DNA of 64,000 nt from Nitratidesulfovibrio sp. (GCF_040373385.1 NZ_JBDXXH010000003.1:186001-250000); one strand, 5' to 3'; positions 23,642-33,552 are shown, counted from the first letter of the stretch. Program-made: numbers and translations. The notes: generated by a model not told the origin, from the sequence alone.

Positions 23642-26182
23642 ATGTTTTCCACCCTTTCGTTCCGCACCAAGCTCATCGCGGGCTCGCTGGCCATGGTTCT
23701 GGTGACCATGACGGCCATGCTGGTCACCAGCCTGGTGGATGCCCGGCGCGGCTACCTTGCGCAGGGGCGCGCATCGTTGCGCAACGTCTCGCAGATACTC
23801 ATGGAATCCGTCAGATTTCAGGATACGTTGAATCGCAACAAGATCGGTTCGGACCTCAAGCTGATGCAGTTGCAGTTCGGCCTGGCGGGGTTTCCCATTC
23901 CCGAGATTTTCATGGAGGTGGAGGCCGAACTGCGCGATGCCGACACCGGCCAGCGGGTAAAGGCCACCCTGCCCGGCTTCAAGCTGGGTTCCGCCTACCT
24001 GCACGAAAACACGGACCTCGTGGATCGCATCCGCGACCTGGCCGGGGTGGGGGCCTCGGTACTGCAACTGCACGAAGGGCGGCTGGCCCGTGTCAGTTCC
24101 AGTGTGGCCGACCCTTCCGGCAGCGCCCGGTGGACATTCCTTGGCAAGGAACATCCCGTGACCAGGGCGGTGCTGTCCGGTAACGGCTTCACCGGCATCC
24201 TCAAGGTGGGCGGCGAATGGAACCTGGCTGCCTATGCCCCCATCAAGGGCATGGACGGCAGCGAGGTACTGGGCGCGGTGGAAGTGGCCCGCCCCCTGCT
24301 GACGCCGGAATTCGCCGCCGCCGTGGTGCGCCACAACGTGGGCGGCAAGGGACATTCGTTTGCCTTCGACGGGGCGGGCACCATCCTTATCCATCCCGAC
24401 CCGGCCATGGTGGGCCGCAACGTTTTCGACCTGCCGTGGGGCGCGGCCCTGAAGCCGGGCGGCACGGCGCAGGCCCAGGCCGGCCCCGCCGCCAGTGCGG
24501 ATAAGACCGGCCCCGCCGCCAGTGCGGACAAGGGCAGCTCCCGCGCCGTCATCTATACGGACAGCGGCGAGGAGTACGAAGCCTGCGCCGACCGCTACGC
24601 ACCCTGGGACGTCACCGTCGTCACCACCGTCAGCCGCGCGGACCTGATGGAAGGCGTGGGCGAGCGGCTGTGGCGCGGTGCGGCCATTGCCGCCGCCGTG
24701 GCCCTGCCCGTGGCCGCGTTGGTCATCTGGTTGATGGTGCGCCAACTGATGGTGCCCATGCAGCGGCTGGCCACCCTGGCCCAGCAGGTGGCGCGCGGCA
24801 ACTTCGACTACACCTTCGACTACGCGGCGGACGACACCATCGGGGCCACGGTGCGCGCCGTGCAGGCCATGGTGGGCGAATTGCGCATGCGCCTGGGCTT
24901 CAGCCAGGGGGTGCTGGACGGGGTGGTGGTGCCCTGCGTGGTGGTGGACCTTGCCAACAACATCACCCACGTCAACGCAGAGGCCCTGGCCGTGCTGCGA
25001 CGCGGGGGCGCCCCGGCGGAATGGCTGGGCCGCCAACTGGGCGAGCTGGTGTACGGCAGCACCGCCGATGCCGCCCGGCCGGTGCTGACCCGGCGCAGCA
25101 TGGAACGTCGCGACCGGGTGGCCGAGGACGTGGTGCTGGACCCGCAGGCCGACGGGCGAGAGGTGGTGCTGCACATGGTGGCCACGCCCATCTACGACCT
25201 GGACGGCGAACTGATGGGCGCCATCTCGCTGTGGGTGGACCTGACCCACGAGCGCGCCCAGCACGCCCGGCTGGATGCCCAGAACGCGGTCATCGCCGCC
25301 ACCGCGCGCGAGGCGGAGAACATCGCCCGCCGGGTGGCCTCGTCGGCCCATGAACTGGCCGAGCAGGTGGCCCATTCCAGCGACGGGGCCGCCCGCCAGC
25401 TGGCCCGCGTGGACGAGGTAACCGCCGCCATGGACCGCATGAACCAGACCGTGGCCGAGGTGGGCCGCCGCGCTGCGCTGGCCGTGGACATGGCCGGGTC
25501 CACCATGAAAGTGGCCGAGGACGGCCGCGACGTGGTGCGCGCCTCCATGGATGTGATGCACAAGGTGCACGGCCAGGTGGAGCGGTTGCAGGAAAACGTG
25601 GCGGAACTCGGACGCGAGGCGGAATCCATCGGCCAGATCATGGGCGTCATCAGCGACATTGCCGACCAGACCAATCTGCTGGCGCTCAACGCGGCCATCG
25701 AGGCGGCCCGGGCCGGTGACGCCGGACGCGGTTTTGCCGTGGTGGCCGACGAGGTGCGCAAGCTGGCAGAAAAGACCATGAGCGCCACCGGTCAGGTGGG
25801 CGAGCGCGTCCGGGCCATCCAGCGGGCCACGCGCGGCTTTGTGGACAGTACCGCCACCGTGGCCGGGGCGGTGCGCGAAAGCGACGCGCTGGCCACCCGT
25901 TCCGGCGGGGCGCTGGACGACATCCTGGCCCGTATCGGCGATTCCGGTGGCGAGGTGCGGGCCATCGCGGCCATGGCAGAGGCGCAGACCCGTGGCGGCG
26001 AAGACGTGGTGCGCGCCGTGGCCGAAGTGGACGCCATCGCCCGCGAGACCGCCCAGGGCATGGCCGAATCGGCCGATGCCGTGGCCGGGCTTTCGCGGCT
26101 GGCCGGTGAACTGCAACACGTCATGGACGGCATGACCTGCGACGGCGATGGGGCAACCCACTGCGATGACGGGGAATCGTAA
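23642..26182 (+). CDS. Methyl-accepting chemotaxis protein with Cache and PAS domains
   Basis: 846 aa. TM1 near 12-34, a large periplasmic Cache-type domain to about 340, TM2 near 347-368, a HAMP-like segment, a PAS domain (about 415-520), and the cytoplasmic signalling domain with the hairpin tip [18 protein letters not shown] and [18 protein letters not shown]. The Cache domain contains an 11-residue duplicated insert (GPAASADK twice, DNA 24479-24534). The start follows AAGGA. It lies next to pstS and shares a 10-bp upstream motif with it, so phosphate-related taxis is conceivable (inference). Confidence 0.9.
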   Translation: MFSTLSFRTKLIAGSLAMVLVTMTAMLVTSLVDARRGYLAQGRASLRNVSQILMESVRFQDTLNRNKIGSDLKLMQLQFGLAGFPIPEIFMEVEAELRDADTGQRVKATLPGFKLGSAYLHENTDLVDRIRDLAGVGASVLQLHEGRLARVSSSVADPSGSARWTFLGKEHPVTRAVLSGNGFTGILKVGGEWNLAAYAPIKGMDGSEVLGAVEVARPLLTPEFAAAVVRHNVGGKGHSFAFDGAGTILIHPDPAMVGRNVFDLPWGAALKPGGTAQAQAGPAASADKTGPAASADKGSSRAVIYTDSGEEYEACADRYAPWDVTVVTTVSRADLMEGVGERLWRGAAIAAAVALPVAALVIWLMVRQLMVPMQRLATLAQQVARGNFDYTFDYAADDTIGATVRAVQAMVGELRMRLGFSQGVLDGVVVPCVVVDLANNITHVNAEALAVLRRGGAPAEWLGRQLGELVYGSTADAARPVLTRRSMERRDRVAEDVVLDPQADGREVVLHMVATPIYDLDGELMGAISLWVDLTHERAQHARLDAQNAVIAATAREAENIARRVASSAHELAEQVAHSSDGAARQLARVDEVTAAMDRMNQTVAEVGRRAALAVDMAGSTMKVAEDGRDVVRASMDVMHKVHGQVERLQENVAELGREAESIGQIMGVISDIADQTNLLALNAAIEAARAGDAGRGFAVVADEVRKLAEKTMSATGQVGERVRAIQRATRGFVDSTATVAGAVRESDALATRSGGALDDILARIGDSGGEVRAIAAMAEAQTRGGEDVVRAVAEVDAIARETAQGMAESADAVAGLSRLAGELQHVMDGMTCDGDGATHCDDGES

Positions 26183-26237
26183 GCACTGCCTGCGCGCGGT
26201 GCCCTGTCCGGCACCGGGCGGTGTTCGCGACACAGGA

Positions 26238-26269
26238 TTGTAACGGTTGTCACAACAGGTCGTAACCTG
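26238..26269 (+). promoter_or_regulatory. Candidate Pho-type site upstream of pstS
   Basis: TTGTAAC (26238) and TCGTAAC (26260) are 22 bp apart with GTCAC (26249) between them, an arrangement of half-sites about one helix turn apart as in PhoB boxes. It does not match the E. coli consensus closely. The end is the 10-mer TCGTAACCTG also seen at 23364. Confidence 0.4.
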
Positions 26270-26347
26270 CGCTGGATAGTTTTATGGCGCGTTGACGCTG
26301 AATCGCACACAATTACCCCCAACAGGGAACCGTCAGGGAGGTTTGCA

Positions 26348-27382
26348 ATGAAGTCGATCAAGAAAGTGGCGCTTGCCGCCGCGCTCGTACTGTCGCTGGC
26401 CGGTGTGGCCGAAGCGCGTGACCAGATCCGCATCGTGGGTTCCAGCACCGTGTATCCCTTCTCCAGCGCCGTGGCCGAAGAATTCGGCGCCACCAACAAG
26501 CAGTTCAAGTCGCCCGTGGTTGAATCCACCGGTTCCGGCGGCGGCCACAAGCTGTTCTACGCCGGTGTCGGCCCCGACACCCCCGACGTCACCAACTCTT
26601 CCCGCCGCATGAAGGTCGAGGAGCTGGAAACCAACGCCAAGAATGGCGTTACCGACGTCACCGAAGCCAAGATCGGCTTTGACGGCATCGTCATCGCGCA
26701 GAACATCGGCAACGCCGACATGGACCTTTCGCTGAAGGACCTGGCCCTGGCCGTGCTGGAAGAAGTGCCCGTGGACGGCAAGCTGGCGCCGAACCCCTAC
26801 AAGACCTGGAAGCAGCTGAACCCGGCCCTGCCCGACCGCAAGATCGTCATCTACGGCCCGCCCGCCACCTCCGGCACCCGCGACGCCTTCATCGAAATGG
26901 TGGTCGAAAAGTTCACCGGCAAGGACGAGACCTTCAAGGCCGTGCTGGGCAAGGACGCCGCCTCGTACAAGAAGATCCGCCAGGACGGTCCCTACGTGCC
27001 CGCCGGTGAAAACGACAACCTCATCGTGCAGAAGCTGACCAAGGACACGGAAGCCGTGGGCATCTTCGGCTACAGCTTCCTGGCCGAGAACAAGGACCGC
27101 ATCAAGGGTTGCACCGTGGGCGGCAACGCCCCCACCTTCGATGCCATCTCCTCGGGCAAGTACCCCATCTCCCGCGCGCTGTACTTCTACGTGAAGGACG
27201 CCCACATCGGGAAGATTCCCGGCCTGAAGGAATACGTGGATCTGTTCATGTCCGAAAAGATGATCGGCGACGCCGGTTACCTGAAGACCATCGGTCTCAT
27301 CCCGCTGCCTGCCGCCGAACGCGAGAAGGTGCGCAAGGACGTGACCAGCCTCAAGAAGCTGACCGCCGAAGACCTGAAGTAG
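26348..27382 (+). CDS. pstS: PstS, periplasmic phosphate-binding protein
   Basis: 344 aa. Signal peptide MKSIKKVALAAALVLSLAG, cut near residue 24. The mature start IRIVGSSTVYPFSSAVAEEF and the TGSGGGHKLFYAGV loop are the phosphate-binding loops of PstS; SGTRDAFIE is the second binding segment. It captures phosphate and delivers it to PstCA. GGGAGG precedes the start. Two perfect hairpins after its stop probably keep its message more abundant than pstC-pstA. Confidence 0.93.
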   Translation: MKSIKKVALAAALVLSLAGVAEARDQIRIVGSSTVYPFSSAVAEEFGATNKQFKSPVVESTGSGGGHKLFYAGVGPDTPDVTNSSRRMKVEELETNAKNGVTDVTEAKIGFDGIVIAQNIGNADMDLSLKDLALAVLEEVPVDGKLAPNPYKTWKQLNPALPDRKIVIYGPPATSGTRDAFIEMVVEKFTGKDETFKAVLGKDAASYKKIRQDGPYVPAGENDNLIVQKLTKDTEAVGIFGYSFLAENKDRIKGCTVGGNAPTFDAISSGKYPISRALYFYVKDAHIGKIPGLKEYVDLFMSEKMIGDAGYLKTIGLIPLPAAEREKVRKDVTSLKKLTAEDLK

Positions 27383-27397
27383 CAACAAGCCGCATGC

Positions 27398-27425
27398 GCC
27401 GGGGAAGGATGCCTCCTTCCCCGGC
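27398..27425 (+). terminator. Hairpin after pstS, likely attenuator or mRNA stabiliser
   Basis: A perfect 12-bp stem (27398-27409 with 27414-27425) and TGCC loop, 15 nt after the pstS stop. There is no T run, so it may be a 3' stability element or a partial terminator that lowers pstC expression. Confidence 0.7.
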
Positions 27426-27436
27426 ATTCACCATTT

Positions 27437-27458
27437 CCGGGGGGTGCGCGCCCCCCGG
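27437..27458 (+). repeat. Second hairpin before pstC
   Basis: A perfect 8-bp stem CCGGGGGG/CCCCCCGG with loop TGCGCG ends 15 nt before the pstC start and could mask or frame its ribosome site. Confidence 0.6.
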
Positions 27459-27473
27459 CCAACGGGAACGCAC

Positions 27474-28718
27474 ATGACCATGGGAAGCGCGTTGCAGATG
27501 GCCCTGATGGCCATATTGCCGCTTTCGGTGCTGGCGTACATGGCCGCACGCCGCAGGGCGGGGGCCGACAATGCGCGGGGCACGGAATTTCATTCGCCGC
27601 TCGTGTACTACGGGTGGTATTCGTTCCTGTGGGTGGCCCTGCCGTCCATGGGCCTGTTCGTGCTGGCGGGGCTGCTGCACCTGCTGCGCATCGCCACCGT
27701 GCCGGGGCCGGTGCTGGCGGGTGGGGGCGTGGCCCTGGCCGCATTCGGCCTGGTGTGGTCGCAACGGGCCATCGGGCGCGACTTCCGCGCCATCCATCAG
27801 GTGGAGGGCGTGGTGCGCTGGGCGCTCATCGGCGCCTCGTGCATTTCCATCCTCATCACCATCGGCATCGTGGTTTCGGTGGTGGTCGAGGCCATGCAGT
27901 TCTTTCGCATGGTCAACCTGTGGGACTTCCTGACCGGCACCAAGTGGAGCCCGGAGACGGCCTTCCTGATTTCCACGGGCAGGGCCGACGGCAGCGTGGC
28001 CACGCCGGAATTCGGCTCGCTGCCGCTGTTTGCGGGCACCTTCTACATCACCGTGGTGGCCATGCTGGTGGCCGTGCCCATGGGGCTGTTCGCGGCGGTG
28101 TACATGGCCGAATACGCCAGCCAGCGGGTTCGGCGGATCGCCAAGCCCGCGCTGGAAATCCTGGCGGGCATCCCCACCGTTGTCTACGGGTTCTTCGCGG
28201 CCATCACGGTCAGCCCGTTCATCGTGCACCTTGCCGAACTGGTGGGGCTGGAGGCGGAATACACCAACGCGCTGGCGCCGGGGCTGGTCATGGGGGTGAT
28301 GATCATTCCCCTTGTCTCCTCGCTGTCGGACGACGTGATCAACGCCGTGCCGCAGGCCATGCGCGAAGGGTCGTACGCGCTGGGCGCCACCACGTCCGAA
28401 ACCATCCGCAAGGTGGTGCTGCCCGCCGCGCTGCCGGGCGTGGTCTCCGCCGTGCTGCTGGCCGTGTCGCGCGCGGTGGGTGAAACCATGATCGTGGTCA
28501 TGGCCGCCGGGCTCATGCCCAACCTGACGTGGAACCCGCTGAAGAGCATGACCACGGTCACCGTGAGCATCGTGGATTCGCTGACCGGCGACCAGGCCTT
28601 CGACAGCCCGCAGACCCTTTCGGCCTTCGGGCTGGGCTTTGTGCTGCTGGTGCTGACGCTGGTGCTCAACGTGGTGTCGCTGGTTGTCATCCGCAAGTTC
28701 CGCGAACAGTACGAGTAG
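27474..28718 (+). CDS. pstC: PstC, phosphate ABC transporter permease
   Basis: 414 aa. Long N-terminal membrane region (segments near 7-20, 46-70, 80-95 and 120-145), then the permease core with the EAA-type loop REGSYALGATTSETIRKVVLPAALPG. It is somewhat longer than E. coli PstC. It pairs with PstA to form the channel. ATG 27474 follows GGGAA; a longer frame from 27444 runs through the hairpin. Confidence 0.9.
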   Translation: MTMGSALQMALMAILPLSVLAYMAARRRAGADNARGTEFHSPLVYYGWYSFLWVALPSMGLFVLAGLLHLLRIATVPGPVLAGGGVALAAFGLVWSQRAIGRDFRAIHQVEGVVRWALIGASCISILITIGIVVSVVVEAMQFFRMVNLWDFLTGTKWSPETAFLISTGRADGSVATPEFGSLPLFAGTFYITVVAMLVAVPMGLFAAVYMAEYASQRVRRIAKPALEILAGIPTVVYGFFAAITVSPFIVHLAELVGLEAEYTNALAPGLVMGVMIIPLVSSLSDDVINAVPQAMREGSYALGATTSETIRKVVLPAALPGVVSAVLLAVSRAVGETMIVVMAAGLMPNLTWNPLKSMTTVTVSIVDSLTGDQAFDSPQTLSAFGLGFVLLVLTLVLNVVSLVVIRKFREQYE

Positions 28719-28730
28719 GGGGGCACCGGC

Positions 28731-29900
28731 ATGGCATCTTTGTTCGGCATCGATGAAAAGAAACTGCTGCACAGGCGGCGCGCGGCCGAAACGCGCTTTC
28801 GCCTGTGCGCCATCGCCGCGCTGTTTCTGGCCGGGGCGTTTCTGGTGTTCTTCCTGTTCGACATCGGACGCAAGGGGTACCCCGCCTTCCAGCAGGCGGA
28901 ACTGCTGGTGACCGTGAACTACACGGCGGAGTCGCACGACAACCCCTATGCCGCCATGGACGCGGATACGGTGCAGATCGTCTCGCGCAGCTTCACCCGG
29001 CTCATTCCGTCCATGCTGGCCGAGAACAGCAGGCTTATCGGCACCTCGCAGCAACTGTGGGTGTTGGCCAGCGCGGACACCGACCAGTACATGAAGGGAC
29101 GGCCCAACCGGCTGCGGCCCAAGCACCAGGCCCTGGTGGACACCATGCGCCAGGAGGGCAAGGCGCGCCTGGCCTTCAACTGGGGCTTCTTCGAAGCGGG
29201 CGATTCCAAGCTGCCGGAGCTTGCGGGCATCCGCGCGGCGACCATCGGCTCGCTGTACGTGCTGCTGATCACCCTGGCCATCAGCTTTCCCGTGGGGGTG
29301 ATGTGCGCGGTGTACCTGGAGGAATTTGCGCCGGACAACCGGCTGACCCAGGTCATCGAGGTGAACATCAACAACCTTGCGGCCATCCCGTCCATTCTGT
29401 ACGGGCTGCTGGGGCTGGCCATCTTCATCAACTTCATGGGGGTGGCCCGTTCATCGGCCATGGTGGGCGGCCTGACCCTGTCGCTGATGACCCTGCCCGC
29501 CATCATCATCAGCACGCGGGCGGCCATCCGCTCCATTCCCCCGTCCATCCGCGAGGCGGCACTGGCCCTTGGGGCCACGCCGTTGCAGGTGGTGTGGCAC
29601 CATGTGCTGCCGCTGTCGCTGCCGGGCATCCTGACCGGCACCATCATCGGCCTGGCCCGCGCCATGGGCGAAACCGCGCCCCTGCTCATCGTGGGCATGA
29701 TGGCCTACATTCCGGAGGCGCCGGAAAACTTCAGCAGCGCGGCCACGGTGCTGCCCGCCCAGATTTTCACCTGGGCCTCCGATTCGCAGCGGGCCTTTTC
29801 CGAGCGCACCGCCGCGGGCATCCTGGTGCTGCTGGTGCTGCTGCTGGGCATGAACGCCACGGCCATCTGGCTGCGCAACAAGTACGAGCGCAAGTGGTAG
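28731..29900 (+). CDS. pstA: PstA, phosphate ABC transporter permease
   Basis: 389 aa. TM1 near 25-45, a periplasmic insertion of about 110 residues (including SRLIGTSQQLWVLASADTD), and a permease core with the EAA loop REAALALGATPLQVVWHHVLPLSLPG. It begins 12 nt after pstC. No pstB or phoU follows; the operon ends here with a terminator, so the ATPase must be encoded elsewhere. Confidence 0.9.
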   Translation: MASLFGIDEKKLLHRRRAAETRFRLCAIAALFLAGAFLVFFLFDIGRKGYPAFQQAELLVTVNYTAESHDNPYAAMDADTVQIVSRSFTRLIPSMLAENSRLIGTSQQLWVLASADTDQYMKGRPNRLRPKHQALVDTMRQEGKARLAFNWGFFEAGDSKLPELAGIRAATIGSLYVLLITLAISFPVGVMCAVYLEEFAPDNRLTQVIEVNINNLAAIPSILYGLLGLAIFINFMGVARSSAMVGGLTLSLMTLPAIIISTRAAIRSIPPSIREAALALGATPLQVVWHHVLPLSLPGILTGTIIGLARAMGETAPLLIVGMMAYIPEAPENFSSAATVLPAQIFTWASDSQRAFSERTAAGILVLLVLLLGMNATAIWLRNKYERKW

Positions 29901-29955
29901 GGAACGGTGGCTGCGCCGCGTCGAAGCGTGGCGAGACGGAAAATGAAGCATGAAG

Positions 29956-29986
29956 ACGGCGGCTCCGCGAGGGGCCGCCGTTTTTG
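29956..29986 (+). terminator. Terminator of the pst operon
   Basis: Stem ACGGCGGC/GCCGCCGT (29956-29963 and 29974-29981) followed by TTTTT, about 55 nt after pstA. Confidence 0.85.
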
Positions 29987-30566
29987 TGCCCAGAGTGTTG
30001 GCTGGTTGGCAGGCTGGGCATTTGTTGTGTGAATCTGGTCGGGTGCAGGAAAGAAAATGTTTGGAGTGGCCGGTCCATTGCCGGTCCCTTGATCGTATCT
30101 GGGAGGGGTGGAGGGAGGTTCGTCCGCTTATGGATTGCCGGGATGGAGCCGGTAGCACATTTAGTTGACTTCGATTTTCAATTTCAATAAACAGGTTGGG
30201 TCGCCGACGAAGCCCACACCGTGTTGTTGACGCCGCCCCCCTGCGCCATGACCACGAGGTGACCTGATCGCGATCGGGCCGCAACCAGATCGCAAGTGGG
30301 TAGCAACCCCGTCGGCGGCACGCCTGCTCCGTGGCCGTTCCGCGTCTGCCTTCATCGGCGGAACGCGGCTGCGGCCCGGCAGGGCGGCGTGCCCGGCATG
30401 TGCCTTCCCCCACATGGTGTCCGTCCAATACGCCTCGCTGCGGGATTTGCCGGGTGCGCCGCGCCTTTCGGCGGGCCTGTGCCCGCCTTCCGTCAGGGTT
30501 CGCCGGGCCGCCAGCCCCGACCTGACCGGCCCGATCACACGCCATTCCTTCATCCCTGGAGCCTTC
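29987..30566. other. Long leader or intergenic region before the AAA gene
   Basis: 580 nt without a supported gene. The stretch 30020-30200 is AT-richer than its surroundings and ends in a good promoter (30165-30193). That leaves about 365 nt of possible untranslated leader or a small RNA. A sequence resembling a decayed tRNA end (30300-30316) has no cloverleaf. Confidence 0.45.
30165..30193 (+). promoter_or_regulatory. Sigma-70-like promoter
   Basis: TTGACT (30165-30170), 17-nt spacer, TAAACA (30188-30193). The spacer is AT-rich. It probably drives the AAA-DUF2201 operon or an unannotated RNA. Confidence 0.5.
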
Positions 30567-31550
30567 ATGATTCCTTCCCAGATTGCCCGCGCCCTTGCCA
30601 CGCTGGTGGCCATCCGCCGTCCCGTGTTCCTGTGGGGCGCGCCGGGCGTGGGCAAGAGCCGGGTAGTGGCGCAGGTTGCCCACGACCTTGGCATGGACCT
30701 GCGCGACATCCGCGCCGTGCTGCTGGACCCGGTGGATCTGCGCGGACTGCCCACCATCGACGCCGCAGGGCGTGCCCGGTGGTGTCCGCCTTCGTTCCTG
30801 CCCGACGATGGCCGGGGCATCCTGTTTCTGGACGAACTGAACGCCGCGCCGCCGCTGGTGCAGGCCGCCTGCTACCAGTTGATCCTGGACCGCCAGCTTG
30901 GCGAATACCGCCTGCCCGACGGCTGGGCCGTGGTGGCGGCGGGCAACCGCGAACAGGACCGGGCGGTAACCCACCGCATGCCCACCGCGCTGGCCAACCG
31001 CATGGTGCATCTGGACTTCGAGACGGACCTCGACGACTGGCTGGGCTGGGCGCAGTCCGCGAACATCCGCTCCGAGGTCACGGCCTTCCTGCGCTTTCGT
31101 CCGCGCCTGCTGCACGACTTCGACCCCGCCGTGGCCGACCGGGCCTTCCCTTCGCCGCGCACCTGGGAATACGTGTCCGACATGCTGGCCGCCGGACCGG
31201 ACGAGGCCGTGGAATACGATCTGGTGCGCGGGGCCGTGGGTGAAGGTGCCGCCGCCGAATTCGCGGGCTTCCTGCGGGTGTGGCGCGACCTGCCCGAGCC
31301 GGGCGATGTGCTGGCCGCCCCGCACGACGCCCCGGTGCCCGACGAACCCGCCGCCGCCTATGCCATCTGCGAGGCGCTGGCCCGTCACGCCGCGCCCGAC
31401 ACCATGGAGGCGCTGGTCTGCTACGCTGATCGCCTGCCCGTGGAATTCGGCGTGCTGCTGATGCGCGATTCCGTGCGCGCCGACACCACGGTGGTGGAAA
31501 CCCCGTCCTTCGCGCGGTGGGCGCAGGCCAACGCGCACGTGCTGCTGTGA
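30567..31550 (+). CDS. MoxR-type AAA ATPase
   Basis: 327 aa. Walker A GAPGVGKS near 27-34, Walker B ILFLDELNAA near 88-97, sensor 1 in VVAAGNREQD and the arginine-rich lid after 135. MoxR ATPases act as chaperones that assemble or activate VWA-domain partners. The next gene, overlapping by GTGA, encodes such a partner. I start at ATG 30567; upstream in-frame sequence is shadow-like. The C-terminal third lacks motifs. Confidence 0.88.
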   Translation: MIPSQIARALATLVAIRRPVFLWGAPGVGKSRVVAQVAHDLGMDLRDIRAVLLDPVDLRGLPTIDAAGRARWCPPSFLPDDGRGILFLDELNAAPPLVQAACYQLILDRQLGEYRLPDGWAVVAAGNREQDRAVTHRMPTALANRMVHLDFETDLDDWLGWAQSANIRSEVTAFLRFRPRLLHDFDPAVADRAFPSPRTWEYVSDMLAAGPDEAVEYDLVRGAVGEGAAAEFAGFLRVWRDLPEPGDVLAAPHDAPVPDEPAAAYAICEALARHAAPDTMEALVCYADRLPVEFGVLLMRDSVRADTTVVETPSFARWAQANAHVLL

Positions 31551-33091
31551 GCGGGGCCGTGCACCCGGAGATTGCCGACTTCCGGCCCGGCAGGCGTGGC
31601 GTTGTGCCGTTGCCCGCAGACGTGTCGGGCGCATTGCCCGACGGGGGGGCGGGTGGTGTGGACGTCGTGCCCGTCGCCGCCGAGGACGTGGCCTCTTATC
31701 CGTCCGCTCCCGGCGCCCCCGAATCCCCTGTCCCTTCCGCCCCCGCCGAAAGGGCGCTGCAAACCGAGGCCCACGGGCGCATGCTGCGCGCCCGCGCCGC
31801 GCTGGTGCTGGACCATCCCTTCTTTGGCTCGTTGGCCCTGCGGTTGCACCTGAAGGCGGACCCGGCCTGCGACGGCCTGTGGACCGACGGCGTGACCCTG
31901 GGCTTCAACCCGCGCCGGGTGGCCGCCCTGCCGGACGCCATGGTCACGGCCATGCAGGCGCACGAGGTGCTGCATGTGGTCTGCGGCCATCACGTTCGCC
32001 GCCACGGACGCGACGAGGGCCTGTGGAACCGCGCCTGCGACTACGCGGTGAACGGCATATTGCTGGACGCGGGCTTCACCCTGCCCGCCGGGTTTCTGGA
32101 TGCGCCGGAGCACCGGGGCCGCACGGCGGAAGACATCTACGCCGTGCTTTCGCGCATGCAGGAAGAAGAGAAGGGCGGCGGCACGGGCGACAAGGCCCAG
32201 GGCGAGGCCGAGGCCAGCGGGGCGCGCTCCGGCGCGTCCGGCGACCAGCCGGAAGACGCCCCGGCCACGCAGCGCCGCAGCGACCCGGAACAGGCCCCGC
32301 CGGAACTGCCGGAGGGCAACGACGCGGACGGGCGCGGCGGCGACCGCACGGGCGAGGGCGAAGGCCGCGACAATGTGGAAACGTCCTTTTCCGGCGAGGT
32401 GCGCGACCATCCCCAGTTGCAGGGGGGCGCGTCCGACGCGGCCCGCCGCCGGGCAGAGCGCGACCTGCGCATCGACCTCGGGCAGGCGGTGCAGGGGGCG
32501 CGTTTCATGGGCGACCTGCCCGCCGGGCTGGAACGGCTGGCCGGGCAGGCCCTGCACCCGCCGCTGGACTGGCGGACCCTGCTGCGCCGGTTCATCCGCC
32601 AGTGCACGGCCAACGACTATTCGTGGACACCGCCCAACCGGCGGTACGTGCACATGGGGCTGCACCTGCCGTCGCTGCGCTCGCAGGACCTGCCGGAGCT
32701 GGTGCTGGTCATCGACAGCTCCGGTTCGGTGGACGATGCCGCGCTGGCTCGCTTCTGCGGCGAGGTATCCGCCATATTGCAGGACTTCGACACCCGGCTC
32801 ACGGTCATCTACTGCGATTGCGCCGTGCAGGAAGTGCTGCACCTGACCCGCTGGGACCTGCCCCTGCGCCTGACCCCGCGCGGGGGCGGCGGTACCGACT
32901 ACCGCCCGGCCTTCGCCCGCGTGGATGCCGACGGCCTGCACCCGGCCTGCCTGATCTGCCTGACCGACCTTGAATGCAACCGTTTTCCCGCGCCGCCGCC
33001 GTACCCGGTGCTGTGGGCGTCCACCCGGTCCACCACGCCCGACGACGCCCCGCCCTTTGGCGAGGTGCTGACCCTGCATGAAGGAGCCTGA
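31547..33091 (+). CDS. DUF2201-type metallopeptidase-like and VWA domain protein
   Basis: 514 aa, GTG start overlapping the AAA stop. The N-terminal part has the zinc-protease-like motif HEVLHVVCGHH (near 135-145). An acidic, Gly-rich, disordered middle follows (about 200-290). A VWA-like domain near residues 385-514 contains IDSSGSVDD (a MIDAS-like DxSxS). Gene fusions of this kind usually accompany MoxR ATPases. Substrate unknown. The disordered linker and the peptidase-like motif suggest ATPase-driven remodelling or cleavage (inference). Confidence 0.85.
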   Translation: MSGAVHPEIADFRPGRRGVVPLPADVSGALPDGGAGGVDVVPVAAEDVASYPSAPGAPESPVPSAPAERALQTEAHGRMLRARAALVLDHPFFGSLALRLHLKADPACDGLWTDGVTLGFNPRRVAALPDAMVTAMQAHEVLHVVCGHHVRRHGRDEGLWNRACDYAVNGILLDAGFTLPAGFLDAPEHRGRTAEDIYAVLSRMQEEEKGGGTGDKAQGEAEASGARSGASGDQPEDAPATQRRSDPEQAPPELPEGNDADGRGGDRTGEGEGRDNVETSFSGEVRDHPQLQGGASDAARRRAERDLRIDLGQAVQGARFMGDLPAGLERLAGQALHPPLDWRTLLRRFIRQCTANDYSWTPPNRRYVHMGLHLPSLRSQDLPELVLVIDSSGSVDDAALARFCGEVSAILQDFDTRLTVIYCDCAVQEVLHLTRWDLPLRLTPRGGGGTDYRPAFARVDADGLHPACLICLTDLECNRFPAPPPYPVLWASTRSTTPDDAPPFGEVLTLHEGA

Positions 33092-33093
33092 CC

Positions 33094-33552
33094 ATGCGCA
33101 TCGAATGGCGCATCGACAAGCAGCGCGGCAACCTGCGCCCCGTGCTGCGCTACACCGTGTCCCTTGAACCGCACGAAAAGGCGCTGGCCGTGCCCCCGGT
33201 GCGGGTGCAGTCCACCATCCCCGAGCCGCCCGATTCGTGGCGGCCCCACTGCTACCCCGGCGAAAGCGAGCGCGCGGGCGAGGCCCCCAAGGGTGTGTAC
33301 GTGCTGGATGCCCCCTCGCACGCGGGGCGCGAGGCGGAAACCACGCTGCGCCTGCCCTGGCGCGAGGACAACCACTACCCCGAGGTGGAGGCGTCGTTCG
33401 CCCTGCTGCGCGACGCCTGCGAGGCACAACTGACCAGCGCCCACGCCAGCGAACCCATGACCCTGCGCGGCGAACTGCGCGCCACGGAATCCATGCGCCG
33501 CCACGTGGCCCCGGCGGTGGTGGCGGAGCGGTTGTTGCGATTGGCCAGGTAG
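33094..33552 (+). CDS. Hypothetical third gene of the AAA-VWA operon
   Basis: 152 aa, 2 nt after the VWA gene, no signal peptide or membrane segment. It is rich in charged residues and Pro, with an MRIEWRIDKQRGNLRPVL start. I do not recognise the family. The tight spacing indicates a functional link with the AAA-VWA pair, possibly a substrate or adaptor. A repeat element begins at the nucleotide after its stop. Confidence 0.75.
   Translation: MRIEWRIDKQRGNLRPVLRYTVSLEPHEKALAVPPVRVQSTIPEPPDSWRPHCYPGESERAGEAPKGVYVLDAPSHAGREAETTLRLPWREDNHYPEVEASFALLRDACEAQLTSAHASEPMTLRGELRATESMRRHVAPAVVAERLLRLAR

Noticed and set aside
30204..30316. tRNA-like ends GCCGACG and CGTCGGC with a T-arm-like segment
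   Set aside because: No D or anticodon arm, no TTC loop in the T arm; length about 113 nt. Probably chance.
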